A DNA stretch of 64,000 nucleotides from JAHBNG01 sp039028975 (GTDB taxonomy: Bacteria; Chloroflexota; Anaerolineae; Caldilineales; Caldilineaceae), in assembly GCA_039028975.1 (NCBI GenBank), contig JBCCHB010000034.1:50863-114862 (forward strand). Reading direction: 5' to 3'. The notes beneath the pieces were generated by a model. That model had not been told where the DNA came from. It made no database searches and saw only the letters and a list, made by a program, of their open reading frames with translations. Shown here piece after piece: positions 9,144-18,544 of the stretch (its first letter is position 1; the number at the start of each line of letters is the position of its first letter). The translations under genes and the position numbers were made by a program.

Positions 9144-9707
9144 CTATTGTTGTACCCTCGTTACGTAAGTTCCGGTGCGGGTATCAACTCGAATCACATC
9201 CCCTTCTTTTACAAACATAGGAACCTGAAGCTTAAAGCCCGTCTCCAACTCCACCTGCTTAGATGGCGTATTGGCCGTATCCCCTGCCACGGCAGCTTCT
9301 GCCCACTTAACACTCAGATCCACAGTTGTAGGAAGAGAAATATCTATCGGTTCTTCATCATATCGTTCTAAAGTAACGAGTTGATTATCCACGAGATAAG
9401 GTATAACTCCTTCAACTACCTCTGGTGAGAGTTGAATCTGCTCAAATGTTTCCATATCCATGAAGTAGTAAAAGTCGCCATCAGTATATTGATACTGGAC
9501 TTCATCGCTATCTAAGCGGACATCTTGGACCCTAGAACCGTTGTTGTAGGTTTTCTCTACGGTCGATCCTGTCCGTACATTACGCAACTTGAGGCGGATT
9601 GTAGCTCCACCTCTAGCAACCTTGATATGTTGGTGTTCCAATACCCGCCAGAGCTGATTTTCCTCTTCAAAAATATTTCCTTTGCGTAACTTCTCCACTT
9701 CGGCCAT
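9144..9707 (-). CDS. efp: Translation elongation factor P
   Basis: EF-P binds ribosomes stalled at polyproline stretches and stimulates peptide bond formation. The 187-residue product has the three beta-barrel domains of the family: KOW-like N-domain, central OB domain with FMDMETFEQI, and the C-terminal OB domain ending PMFVKEGDVIRVDTRTG. The start at 9707 (MAEVEKLRKG) gives the family length and follows a GGAAGAG ribosome site; an ORF extends upstream, but the extra residues do not fit the family. The loop tip that carries the modified residue reads KVARGGATIR, with Arg at the position of the modified Lys of Escherichia coli. Given the many Pro-rich proteins in the window, a working EF-P is expected. 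Confidence 0.95.
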   Translation of the reverse strand: MAEVEKLRKGNIFEEENQLWRVLEHQHIKVARGGATIRLKLRNVRTGSTVEKTYNNGSRVQDVRLDSDEVQYQYTDGDFYYFMDMETFEQIQLSPEVVEGVIPYLVDNQLVTLERYDEEPIDISLPTTVDLSVKWAEAAVAGDTANTPSKQVELETGFKLQVPMFVKEGDVIRVDTRTGTYVTRVQQ

Positions 9708-9967
9708 GGTTGCTCTTCCTCTATCTTCGCTATGAGTAGCCTGCTTCAGCGTGAAACTATCCTTTTTACAGATAGACACTCTTTGTTCAGTTGAACTACT
9801 GAAAATCGTTCGTTATTGTCTATATAATTGCCGTTCAGAATTATATGCAACTCCCTGCCTCATGTCAAACAATGCCAATACTCGGGGCAAGTCTTAATAA
9901 TGGGAGGAAAGCCTTTTCCGATTCATGGGTTACACCAGATACTGAGCCAAGATTGAACCACACCATC

Positions 9968-10564
9968 TTACCCACCAAATTGGGAGAGAGCCAAACGTAG
10001 ACGCTCCTCTATTCCGGTCACATCTCGTGGTAGCCCCTGCACTGCTCGCTGGGCTTCTACAACGCTATAGCCAAGAGCAATTAAGGCTTCAATCACCTCA
10101 GTATCTGCGTCTGTGGCTTGGGCTAATGCCTCTAACTGACTAGTTGGTTGCTCCACCTTGTCTTTCAATTCCAGGATAATCTTTTCTGCTGTGCGTTTTC
10201 CAATGCCGGGTACCCGGGCAATGACTGCAGGTTCCCCACTAGAAAGCGCCAATCGCAGCGCGTCCGGTGCAAGCGTACTAAGTGTTGCCAAGGCTACTTT
10301 TGGGCCAACGCCATTAACGCCCAGCAGGAGTTCAAACATTTCAAGTTCATCTTCCGACTCAAACCCATAGAGCGTCAAGGCATCTTCACGAACCTGTAAA
10401 TATGTATGAAATAGAGCTGTATCGTCCGTGCGAACGCTCACCAAAGTGGTAGAAGGAACAAAGAGCTTTAACCCAATACCGGAACTGCCACCTGCGGCAG
10501 CAACCTCAACAATTAGATGATCTTTTTGGACTGCCCGAATTATCCCTCTGAGTAAGCGTATCAT
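9968..10564 (-). CDS. ruvA: Holliday junction branch migration subunit RuvA
   Basis: RuvA binds four-way junctions as a tetramer and loads the RuvB motor. The 198-residue product has the N-terminal OB domain, two helix-hairpin-helix motifs (GVNGVGPKVALATL and VPGIGKRTAEKI, near residues 80 and 115) and the C-terminal UBA-like domain III (ALIALGYSVVEAQRAV) that contacts RuvB. The length is normal. It is downstream of yebC and ruvC on the same strand, separated from ruvC by a response regulator gene. No ruvB is in the window. Confidence 0.95.
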   Translation of the reverse strand: MIRLLRGIIRAVQKDHLIVEVAAAGGSSGIGLKLFVPSTTLVSVRTDDTALFHTYLQVREDALTLYGFESEDELEMFELLLGVNGVGPKVALATLSTLAPDALRLALSSGEPAVIARVPGIGKRTAEKIILELKDKVEQPTSQLEALAQATDADTEVIEALIALGYSVVEAQRAVQGLPRDVTGIEERLRLALSQFGG

Positions 10565-10839
10565 ATGGTGTTAGATTAATGTGAGAAACATATTTTTTGC
10601 AAAAACGACAATAGGTTTGGGGGTAGAGAAACGACACAACCGCTAACTATTGATTGTACACTACAGATCCAAATTCCGTAAGTATTGTATGCTGCACAGA
10701 GATCAAAAAAGACCATGTTTCACGCTGGAAAACATAGCCTTATAGTCGATACATAATGTGAGAGTATGGTAGGTATTCTAACGAAGCTGCGCTTCAAACC
10801 GACGAGTGGTATCCAGCAAGTCGGCGAGCTTGCAAGTAA

Positions 10840-11556
10840 CTATGCAACGAGTGCCATTTCCTTGCGCAGGTGATGGTTGGCATCGAACTTATAACCAACG
10901 CCTCTTACCGTTACAAGATAGCTAGGTTTAGATGGATCATACTCAATCTTTTCGCGCAGGCGTCGAACAGCAACTTCTACTAAATTTGTCCCGCCCGCTT
11001 CATCATATCCCCAGACTGACTTGAATAGATCTATCTTACTCACGGGTCGATCAGGAGACATCATCAGGTTATGCAATAGTTGATACTCAATTGGCGTTAA
11101 GTCGACGGTTTCTCCACGTACCGTTACGATATGATCATCATCATTGAGTGTAATGTCGCCAAAAGCGATTACGCGGAATGTGGGCTTCTCTTCAATCCAA
11201 GAGAGGCGGCGTAAGATAGCTTGCAGGCGTACTTCGACTTCTCGAAAGGTGAATGGCTTGGGGATATAGTCATCTGCCCCCATATCAAATCCATGCACGA
11301 TGTCATCTGGTCGGTTCATCGCTGACAAAATAACGATAGGCACATCAGAACGACTTCGCATCTCTTGGCAAACAGAAAAACCATCCACATCTGGCATTAT
11401 CACGTCAAGCAAGACCAGATCAATCTGTTGCGAATGAAATATCTCTAGAGCTTCTGTTCCGTTTGATGCAGTCACCACAGAATAGCCAGAGCGTTGGAAC
11501 GATGCCTGTAGCAGATTGAGGAGTGGTGCTTCGTCGTCAACGATGAGGATTCTCAA
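10840..11556 (-). CDS. OmpR/PhoB-family response regulator (TTG start)
   Basis: A receiver domain (acidic pair Asp7-Asp8, phospho-acceptor Asp51 in LLDVIMPDVDG, Lys100 in YIPKPF) is joined to an OmpR-type winged helix ending in LVTVRGVGYKFD. I place the start at a TTG at 11556. It follows AAAGGAG with 4-nt spacing and gives MRILIVDDE, the standard start of such regulators, with a normal 238 residues. An upstream ATG at 11679 would add 41 residues with no domain match. No histidine kinase is adjacent. The gene sits between ruvC and ruvA but with large gaps on both sides, so it is likely transcribed separately. Confidence 0.9.
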   Translation of the reverse strand: MRILIVDDEAPLLNLLQASFQRSGYSVVTASNGTEALEIFHSQQIDLVLLDVIMPDVDGFSVCQEMRSRSDVPIVILSAMNRPDDIVHGFDMGADDYIPKPFTFREVEVRLQAILRRLSWIEEKPTFRVIAFGDITLNDDDHIVTVRGETVDLTPIEYQLLHNLMMSPDRPVSKIDLFKSVWGYDEAGGTNLVEVAVRRLREKIEYDPSKPSYLVTVRGVGYKFDANHHLRKEMALVA

Positions 11557-11990
11557 GCTACTCCTTTGTTTGACATTGCATGTCTCAAAACTATAAAAAT
11601 TTTCAAATTTGTTTAATTGGGGCGCAATGTCATGTCGATGAGCAACTTGTTTCAAAGCCATACCTTCACCTTTTACCAAGAGTCGATTTACAGATTATTA
11701 AAACGATTTAGAAATATGAAAACTTGGGGGATGCTGTTGTTGGTAAGGTGTTGTTTAGCAGTAGAAGCCCGACTGAGGATTGAAATATGAACAAGAAATG
11801 CTCAATTTTTTCGCTTAATCAAACTGTCTTCTGTTATAGAGATACCTTGTCAGCATCATCACAACTGTCTCTAAATTATTAATCGTAACCAACCCGTGAA
11901 TCCTTCGGGTCAAAAGATGAATTTTATTTTTTGTTTATAGAGTGGTCTATTCAGAGGGAGAAGTTAGTCTTCGGAAGGGTAATGGTGGGG
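11557..11990. other. 434-bp gap between ruvC and the response regulator
   Basis: AT-rich sequence with no convincing ORF. The only structure noted is a small ACCCG/CGGGT hairpin at 11892-11910 without a T-run. It presumably contains the regulator's promoter. Confidence 0.5.
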
Positions 11991-12503
11991 TTATCGTATT
12001 GATGTGAGGGCTGAATAGCGGCTTGTTTGTAGGTGGCAGATAGCAATAGCCACGCCATCCGCAGCATCATCGGGTTTGGGAATTTCGGACAGGTTCAAAA
12101 GCGTACGAACCATCTCTTGGATCTGGCGTTTATCTGCATTGCCATATCCTGTTATTGCCTGCTTGATTTCCGCTGGCGTATACTCTTCGATCTGAATACC
12201 TTCAATTGCACCTGCTAGCAGAATTGATCCCCTGGCTTGGCCAACCGAGATGGCTGTTGTTACATTGCGGCCAAAGAATAACTTTTCAACGGCCATCTCG
12301 TCAGGACGAAACTCTTGAATTAATGCGCGCATATCTTGGAAGATCTCCAGGAGCCGTTCTGGCATAGGTTGTTCTGGATGGGTTCGAATAACGCCACATG
12401 CAAACAATTCATAATCGCCTTTGCTGGTTTCGGCCACAACGCCATACCCCGTAATAGCCGTTCCAGGATCAATGCCAAGAGTGATCTTTTCTATAGGTGA
12501 CAT
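11991..12503 (-). CDS. ruvC: Crossover junction endodeoxyribonuclease RuvC
   Basis: RuvC is the RNase H-fold resolvase that nicks Holliday junctions symmetrically. Acidic active-site positions are visible: GIDPG (Asp12), AVEKLFFGRN (Glu) and the C-terminal DDAADGVAIAICH. The 170-residue length from ATG 12503 is normal. That ATG begins one base after the yebC stop (TAG-A-ATG), indicating translational coupling. A TTG 18 nt upstream is possible but would overlap yebC. Confidence 0.95.
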   Translation of the reverse strand: MSPIEKITLGIDPGTAITGYGVVAETSKGDYELFACGVIRTHPEQPMPERLLEIFQDMRALIQEFRPDEMAVEKLFFGRNVTTAISVGQARGSILLAGAIEGIQIEEYTPAEIKQAITGYGNADKRQIQEMVRTLLNLSEIPKPDDAADGVAIAICHLQTSRYSALTSIR

Positions 12504-12504
12504 T

Positions 12505-13275
12505 CTACGCCAGTTGAGCAATTAAATCATCAGTGATTTCCAGGTTATGGTAGACATTGGTAACATCATCTAGTTCTTCCAATGCTTCGGCCAAATTCAT
12601 GACGCTTGTGGCATCGTCAGCAGCCAATTCCATGGTTGAGTTGGGCTTCATAACCAAGGAAGAAGAATTTGGCGTGTAACTACCTTCTGTCAGGGATTGG
12701 CTGACCGAGGCAAAATCTGCTCTTTCTGTATAGATTTCCACAGCATCATCGCTAATGATGACATCCTCCGCACCGGCCTCTAAAGCAGCCATAAAGATCT
12801 CTTCTGGATCTAGCCCCAGATCAATACCTTCATCATCGACTAGATTAAAGACAATGTATCCTCTGGATGAAAACTGCCAAGCAACTGACCCTGGTTCACC
12901 CATGCTGCCATTGGCCCGCGTAAAGCAGCGTCTTACTTCCGAGATGGTCCGATTGCGATTGTCTGTCAAACACTCGACCAGTATGGCAATCCCATGAGGG
13001 CCATATCCTTCATAGGTGATCTCTTCAATTTCGTTTGCATTGTCTTTATCTAAACCAGCACCACGACGAATTGCACGTTCGATATTGTCCTTGGGCATAT
13101 TCTCGCTGCGTGCCTTCTCTACAGCCAGACGCAACGCAAAGTTCGTCGTTGCATCTGGACCACCACGAGCAGCTAGCTGGATTTCACGGGCAAGTTTTGT
13201 GAACAATCTACCGCGTACGGCATCGTTTGCCCCCTTTTTGCGCTTAATTGTTGACCATTTGGAATGTCCAGACAT
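12505..13275 (-). CDS. yebC: YebC/TACO1-family translation or transcription factor
   Basis: The family was long called transcriptional regulators (PmpR) and is now also linked to translation of difficult motifs including polyproline. The product has the hallmark N-terminus MSGHSKWSTIKRKKGA and the YEGYGPHGIAILVECLTDNRNRT signature about residues 80-105, and 256 residues in all. The ATG at 13275 is chosen because MSGHSKW is the conserved family start. It forms the classical yebC-ruvC pair. Confidence 0.93.
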   Translation of the reverse strand: MSGHSKWSTIKRKKGANDAVRGRLFTKLAREIQLAARGGPDATTNFALRLAVEKARSENMPKDNIERAIRRGAGLDKDNANEIEEITYEGYGPHGIAILVECLTDNRNRTISEVRRCFTRANGSMGEPGSVAWQFSSRGYIVFNLVDDEGIDLGLDPEEIFMAALEAGAEDVIISDDAVEIYTERADFASVSQSLTEGSYTPNSSSLVMKPNSTMELAADDATSVMNLAEALEELDDVTNVYHNLEITDDLIAQLA

Positions 13276-13479
13276 CGCCTTCAATCCTTTCTAAAATATC
13301 AGCAAACCCCTCACTTTTTCGTAAATATAGGCTAGCGGTGAATCTTTTCTTTCTGGGCACCTATAGGTACGAAATGCAAATGCATAGGTTGTTGCACTCT
13401 TCTAATCCTTGATTATGCTTTATATTATAGCAGAATGCTCGATTTTTCCAGCAAAAGGAAGTATTATACGTCGCGAACC

Positions 13480-15165
13480 CTAATTTACTGGCAATAGCTC
13501 TAAGGGTGGAACGGCACCAACAGGTGATTGATGGGTGTGTGTATGCCTTACTTGATTCTTCATTGCTTGAACAAATTCCAAAATCAGTGGATGTGGTTTC
13601 GTGGGCCTGCTCTTAAATTCGGGATGGAATTGGCAGCCAACCATGAAGGGATGGTCCTGCAGTTCGACAATCTCGACAAGAAACCCGTCTGGAGAGAGCC
13701 CACTAAAAATGAGACCAGCTTTCTCCATGAGCTCCCTATATTTGTTGTTAAACTCAAATCGGTGACGATGCCGTTCATAGATCATATTGCCGCTATTCAT
13801 CGATTCATATGCTGCCGCAGCCTTTGTGCCTGGCGTCAACTGGCAGGCATAGATGCCTAGCCGCATTGTACCACCCATATCCGTTATGTCCCGTTGATCT
13901 GGCATGATATCGATAATCGGGACCTCCGTTGATTTATCAAATTCTGTACTATTGACATTATCGGTACCTAATTCGTTACGAGCCAATTCAATGCAAAGAA
14001 TTTGCATACCTAAGCAGAGTCCTAAGTAAGGAATGTCTTTGGTACGGGCGTAGTGGGCCGCAAGAATCTTCCCTTCAATCCCTCGGTGTCCAAATCCGCC
14101 GGGGACAAGAATTCCATCAACTTGGCCTAACCGTTCAAGCTGAACTCCCTCCTCTAATGCCTCGGAGCTAATCCATTCGACCTCGACATCGCAGCCGATC
14201 TCAAATGCTGCGTGGATGAGTGACTCCTTTACGCTCAGATAGGCATCTTCTAATTCAACATATTTCCCCACGAGACCAACACGTAGCACCTCCTTCTCCC
14301 TGCGCATCTCTTCGACAAAACGCTTCCAATCAGCCATGCCCTTTGTGGGTGATTCGGTTGTCGGTTGCTGAAGCTGTTCCATTAACCAATTCCCCAACCC
14401 CGCGCGCTCTAGGCTTAATGGCACTTCGTAGATTGTTTCAGCTGTGACCAATGGAATTACGGCCTCTTTCTCGACATCACAGAAGAGCCCAATCTTGTCA
14501 CGGACTTCATCATCAACCGGATAGTCGCTACGGAGTACGATTACGTCTGGATGCAAACCGATACTTCGTAGCTCGCGCACGCTATGTTGAGTAGGCTTGG
14601 TCTTTAACTCTTTACTTGCTGCCAAATAAGGAAGAAGGGTTAAGTGAATGTAGAGAGTATTTTCTCGTCCCACATCCTTACGCATTTGGCGAATTGCTTC
14701 TAAAAACGGTAGCCCTTCAATATCTCCAACAGTACCACCGATTTCAACAAGCACAATATCAGCCTTGGATGTCCGGGCAACCAAGCCAATCCGTCGCTTA
14801 ATTTCGTTGGTGACGTGGGGAATAACCTGGATGGTTCCGCCTAGATAATCTCCACGTCGCTCTTGGTTAAGTACGTAGTTATAGATCTGGCCACTTGTTA
14901 CATTGCTTAACTTGCTTAGGTTCTCATCAACAAAGCGTTCATAATGCCCTAGATCAAGATCGGTCTCTGCCCCATCTTCAGTAACGAATACCTCGCCATG
15001 CTGATAGGGTGACATAGTCCCCGGATCGACATTCAGGTAAGGGTCCAATTTCATTGTCGTTACTGTGACCCCTCTTGCCTTCAGTATCCTCCCTATTGAT
15101 GCAACCGTTACCCCCTTTCCCAAACCAGATACAACGCCACCTGTTACAAAGATATATTTAGTCAT
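13480..15165 (-). CDS. pyrG: CTP synthase
   Basis: This enzyme converts UTP to CTP using ATP and glutamine in pyrimidine synthesis. The synthase domain has the P-loop GGVVSGLGKG (residues 9-18) and the DPYLNVDPGTMSPYQHGE block (41-58). The glutaminase domain has nucleophile Cys384 in LGLCLGMQ and the His514/Glu516 pair in FHPEF. The length of 561 residues is slightly long because of a short hydrophilic C-terminal tail (HTHTHQSP...). It is transcribed toward yebC but separated from it by 204 bp. Confidence 0.97.
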   Translation of the reverse strand: MTKYIFVTGGVVSGLGKGVTVASIGRILKARGVTVTTMKLDPYLNVDPGTMSPYQHGEVFVTEDGAETDLDLGHYERFVDENLSKLSNVTSGQIYNYVLNQERRGDYLGGTIQVIPHVTNEIKRRIGLVARTSKADIVLVEIGGTVGDIEGLPFLEAIRQMRKDVGRENTLYIHLTLLPYLAASKELKTKPTQHSVRELRSIGLHPDVIVLRSDYPVDDEVRDKIGLFCDVEKEAVIPLVTAETIYEVPLSLERAGLGNWLMEQLQQPTTESPTKGMADWKRFVEEMRREKEVLRVGLVGKYVELEDAYLSVKESLIHAAFEIGCDVEVEWISSEALEEGVQLERLGQVDGILVPGGFGHRGIEGKILAAHYARTKDIPYLGLCLGMQILCIELARNELGTDNVNSTEFDKSTEVPIIDIMPDQRDITDMGGTMRLGIYACQLTPGTKAAAAYESMNSGNMIYERHRHRFEFNNKYRELMEKAGLIFSGLSPDGFLVEIVELQDHPFMVGCQFHPEFKSRPTKPHPLILEFVQAMKNQVRHTHTHQSPVGAVPPLELLPVN

Positions 15166-15184
15166 CCTATTTTGTTCCCCTTCC

Positions 15185-15298
15185 TTTCTAGATGGCCAGA
15201 TAAACTTGCCCCCATGACGACGGGGATGTCCTTCCTTCTTCGATATTCCAGGTTGAACTGGATAATAGTCGGGACAAAATTAACCTGGCGGATTATAC
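15185..15298. repeat. Palindromic repeat family 2, copy C
   Basis: About 114 bp starting near TCTAGATGGCCAG and ending CTGGCGGATTATA. It shares GATGTCCTTCC and CGGGACAAA blocks with copy D at 52546. It lies just upstream of pyrG. Confidence 0.6.
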
Positions 15299-15386
15299 AC
15301 TGAGATCTATCTGAAAACCACTGTTATGCCCGGCTCCCTTGATAAATATGCATTTAGCTTTTTTGGGTAGATTGTAAGCAAACGCT

Positions 15387-15459
15387 TATATTATGGCTCC
15401 GGTATAGGTCCCTCCGATAATGCTGTAGAAAACTACGGTTTTCAATGGACCGCAGTATC
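15387..15459. repeat. Palindromic repeat family 1, degenerate copy
   Basis: The left arm is TATATTATGGCTCCG and the right arm CGGTTTTCAATGGACCGCAGTAT. The core is shortened compared with the 48055 copy. The remaining part of the 540-bp gap 15166-15705 shows no ORF. Confidence 0.5.
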
Positions 15460-15705
15460 AATCCATCCGGAAACAGCAGGGCTATTTCGCATTGTGGGCT
15501 TGAATAGCTGTATCCGACTTGCATGTGATTTCGCTAAGAGGCTGCTTTAATAAATGCCCTCCAAACAAAAAAAGACTGAGGCAGATTACAAACCGCCCCA
15601 GTGCAATTTACGATGTTGCTGCAAAGATATAAAGTTGATATGGAGATTATAACGCAAATTTAAGACCATTCAAAGATGATCGACATAGATGTCATTGCTT
15701 CAACC

Positions 15706-18222
15706 CTATTCTCCTGATACTGATCCAGATTCATTCGATAGGCTACTCTCCTCGTCTTCGACACTACTACCATCTTCAAGGGGCTGTCCATCTCCATTAC
15801 CGTTTTGTTCATGTACTTGCTCACCTGTTTCTGACGACGCGGTTGGTGTGTCAACAACCGTTGGCGTTGGGACAACGATTTTCGGTACCGAAGTCGCCGT
15901 TGACGGAACACTAGATGATGTTGGTACAGGGGTGTCAGGCGTGTCCGTTACCTCAGGCGTGTTGTTTGCTGGTGGTTCTGTAGCTACTGTTAGTTTGGGA
16001 TTAGGTGTGGATGTTGCATTCGGTACGGCGGTATTGGTTGGAACAATAATCTGTGGTGTCGCTGTTGGCTGAGGCTCTGGAGTATCAGTATGTACTGGTT
16101 CAGTAGCGATAGGCGTCACAAGATTCGGTGTAGACGTTACCTCAATAGCAGGCGTATTAGTTGGTGGAACGATTTGAGGTGGCGATGTTGGCTCTGGTGC
16201 CGGCGATTTGACGGCCTCGACTGTATCGGTTGCAACTGCGGCTGGCGTAAAGGTTGGCGGAACAAGCATCGGAGTAGAGGTTGGCATCGGCGTTGGCGGA
16301 ACGAGTGTCGCCGTCGGTACAGGTGTAGGTGACACGGGCACGTCTGTTGGTGGATTAGTTGGTTCGCTCTCTAATGTATTCGTTGGTGTAGGCAGCGGTG
16401 TAGGCACAATTGCCGTGACAATTACCGTATGGGTTGGGGTTAGCGCTGGCGAATTAGGCGTGTTGGTTGGCTGGCTTAGTGAAGTAGGTTCGGTCGTATA
16501 GGTCGGCGTTGGCTCCAATGTCAGTATCTGAGTCGGTACTGGTGGAATAGGTGTATCAGTTGGTCTGCTTGTTGAGGGTGGACGCGTCGTATTGGTTGGC
16601 GGTATCAATGTGTTTGTAGGAATCGCTGTTGCCACTGGGGCATCATCACGATCGTCCGATTTATCATTACTGCTATTGTTCGGAACGAATGTAGGTGTAT
16701 TTGACGGAGTCGGTTCGAAAGTGACCTGAGCTTCTTCTGCAGCGGGTTCCTGTGAGGATGCTGAGCCTTCAGGAAGATTGGTTGCCGTCGGGATGGTTGT
16801 GGCTGTCGGTGACTCTACTGTTGCAGCCAAAATCGGTGTAGGAACCTCTGGCTCAATTTCCGGTGGCCTAGGCCGCGCAGATGGTGTATTTGTATATGAA
16901 GGGCGTGATGTAGGCGTAGCAATTGCCGTCGAAGTAGCCGCTATCGTTTCTGTCGGGGTCACTTCCGGTTTGTCTGGCTTTGCTTTGACCGTATCCTCAC
17001 CGGGCTGTTTACTCTCAGCTTCTTCCCCTACAATTGGTTTGTCACTATCAATGCCAGAGCGTCCTAGCTGGCCTGGATTCGAGTCTGCAACACTGCTCTT
17101 CTGATACTGGCGCAACAGCTCGTCTGAAAACCGTGGGACATTATCATATACATTATGCGTTGTAACAGTTGTCACATCGACCCAAGTTAATACTTCACTA
17201 AATATACAGCAGACAACATACCAGTCCTGGTCTGCTGTTGTACCTACCAACTCCATCTTTGCATTGATTGGTAAGGACCCAAGCTTGGATGTATTATAAT
17301 CTGGACCGGCATAGAGCGCGACGTCTGACCAGGCGGCTGTTACGTAAGCATTTGTTAGATCAGGATCACTTATAACCTCTGGTTGGTTTTTGAAAACAGT
17401 CCACTGACCATCTTTAACAACCAAGTGCTCATCCGTTTCCAAGGATTTTGTTTGGCCATCATTAGTGTCTGATACCTGGATTCTTCCCGAGAATACAGCG
17501 AAATAAGATGAATTTTCCGAATTGGATCGAACTACAAATGTCGTACCAATTGCCTGTACCATCTCTGACTTGGTGCGAATGTTAATGGTACCGTTGTAGC
17601 CTAGGTTTCGGTCAATTTCAGTCCTGATTTCCCCATCAATTAATAGTAGAGTAACATCGATTCGTTTGCCTGATATATTAAGTCGTTCAATTTCCAGAAC
17701 TGTACCAGGCTGTACTGTACTTTTCCATCCTTCGACAAACTCAATTAGTAAATTTGATGAGTGAGAAAAAAGTTGATCGCCGACTTCCATTGTGCTTGTA
17801 TGTTGCGAGCCAAAGGCGACTAGTTGGCTACGACGACGCTGAACCAATATAGAGTTGTCTCTATCTTGGATTGGTGTATCTAATACTGTGACCTTCGCAG
17901 AGGATGGGGGGAACAAAGTTGGATAAATGAAAATCAGTAGAATAGTTGCCGCAGCTCCCATTGCTGCCGCTGTTAGACTCGGCCCAAACCGTACTATCGA
18001 TACATTTTCTACAAGTCGCCAAAGCCAGCCTGCCAGAGGAAATTCAAGCTCTGGATCAGGGATTGGCGACGGAGATAGTGTAGTGGCAACTTCATTTAGC
18101 AGTTTGGTGCGAATGTTTTCACGCATCTGTTCCGGCATATCTACCGGTTCAAACTGTTGAAATAATTGCCGTATTTCATCTTCATTTGAAAGATGATTTG
18201 AGTCTTTAGACTTGCCGATCAT
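15706..18222 (-). CDS. FecR-domain membrane protein with SH3-like domain and Thr/Pro-rich tail
   Basis: The 838-residue product has a cytoplasmic N-terminus (1-75) compatible with an anti-sigma region. One membrane helix follows (about 83-102). Then comes a FecR domain (about 120-275; TVQPGTVLEIERL..., IRTKSEMVQAIGTTFVVRS) and a bacterial SH3-type segment (about 295-345, AWSDVALYAGPDYNTSKLGSLP). The last 480 residues are Thr/Pro/Ser-rich low-complexity sequence. It is downstream of an ECF sigma factor, a common sigma/anti-sigma arrangement, so it may transmit a surface signal to that sigma factor. The pairing is inference; the domains are visible. Confidence 0.8.
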   Translation of the reverse strand: MIGKSKDSNHLSNEDEIRQLFQQFEPVDMPEQMRENIRTKLLNEVATTLSPSPIPDPELEFPLAGWLWRLVENVSIVRFGPSLTAAAMGAAATILLIFIYPTLFPPSSAKVTVLDTPIQDRDNSILVQRRRSQLVAFGSQHTSTMEVGDQLFSHSSNLLIEFVEGWKSTVQPGTVLEIERLNISGKRIDVTLLLIDGEIRTEIDRNLGYNGTINIRTKSEMVQAIGTTFVVRSNSENSSYFAVFSGRIQVSDTNDGQTKSLETDEHLVVKDGQWTVFKNQPEVISDPDLTNAYVTAAWSDVALYAGPDYNTSKLGSLPINAKMELVGTTADQDWYVVCCIFSEVLTWVDVTTVTTHNVYDNVPRFSDELLRQYQKSSVADSNPGQLGRSGIDSDKPIVGEEAESKQPGEDTVKAKPDKPEVTPTETIAATSTAIATPTSRPSYTNTPSARPRPPEIEPEVPTPILAATVESPTATTIPTATNLPEGSASSQEPAAEEAQVTFEPTPSNTPTFVPNNSSNDKSDDRDDAPVATAIPTNTLIPPTNTTRPPSTSRPTDTPIPPVPTQILTLEPTPTYTTEPTSLSQPTNTPNSPALTPTHTVIVTAIVPTPLPTPTNTLESEPTNPPTDVPVSPTPVPTATLVPPTPMPTSTPMLVPPTFTPAAVATDTVEAVKSPAPEPTSPPQIVPPTNTPAIEVTSTPNLVTPIATEPVHTDTPEPQPTATPQIIVPTNTAVPNATSTPNPKLTVATEPPANNTPEVTDTPDTPVPTSSSVPSTATSVPKIVVPTPTVVDTPTASSETGEQVHEQNGNGDGQPLEDGSSVEDEESSLSNESGSVSGE

Positions 18223-18241
18223 TATATTAGTAAGGGCGATC

Positions 18242-18290
18242 TATACCGCAATCGTTTTGAAGACCGTAGTTTTCCACAGCGTTATGGATG
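18242..18290. repeat. Palindromic repeat family 1, left half copy
   Basis: TATACCGCAATCGTTTTGAA matches one family-1 arm. The opposite arm is not recognisable. It lies directly upstream of the FecR gene start. Confidence 0.5.
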
Positions 18291-18358
18291 AGAATGTAAA
18301 TTGGCACTCTGGCTTCATGGCTAGCGCAAAATTTCCAGCGCTAAACCAGGATAAACTT

Positions 18359-18440
18359 AATACTGACATTGTTTTGAAAACTATACTCGATTAACTCGAA
18401 TAATGCGTGAAACTATTGTTTTCAAGATGAGTTCAGTATA
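18359..18440. repeat. Palindromic repeat family 1, full but diverged copy
   Basis: The left arm AATACTGACATTGTTTTGAA and right arm TTTTCAAGATGAGTTCAGTATA are inverted. The core has diverged from the other copies. Confidence 0.6.
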
Positions 18441-18487
18441 AACTGTGCCAAAGACCAAACTACGGTTTTCAAAAGGGGCTGAGTATA
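18441..18487. repeat. Palindromic repeat family 1, right half copy
   Basis: AAGACCAAACTACGG followed by TTTTCAAAAGGGGCTGAGTATA matches the core and right arm of the 48055 copy. It abuts the preceding copy, so the 322-bp gap 18223-18544 is largely built of these elements. Confidence 0.6.
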
Positions 18488-18544
18488 ATACAACTCCACC
18501 CCAACGAAACAAAAACTAGTCGCAATAAATGAAAATACCTCTTA

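Noticed and set aside
15689..17104. Plus-strand ORFs rich in Val, Gly and Thr
   Set aside because: Antisense shadow of the Thr/Pro-rich tail of the FecR protein.
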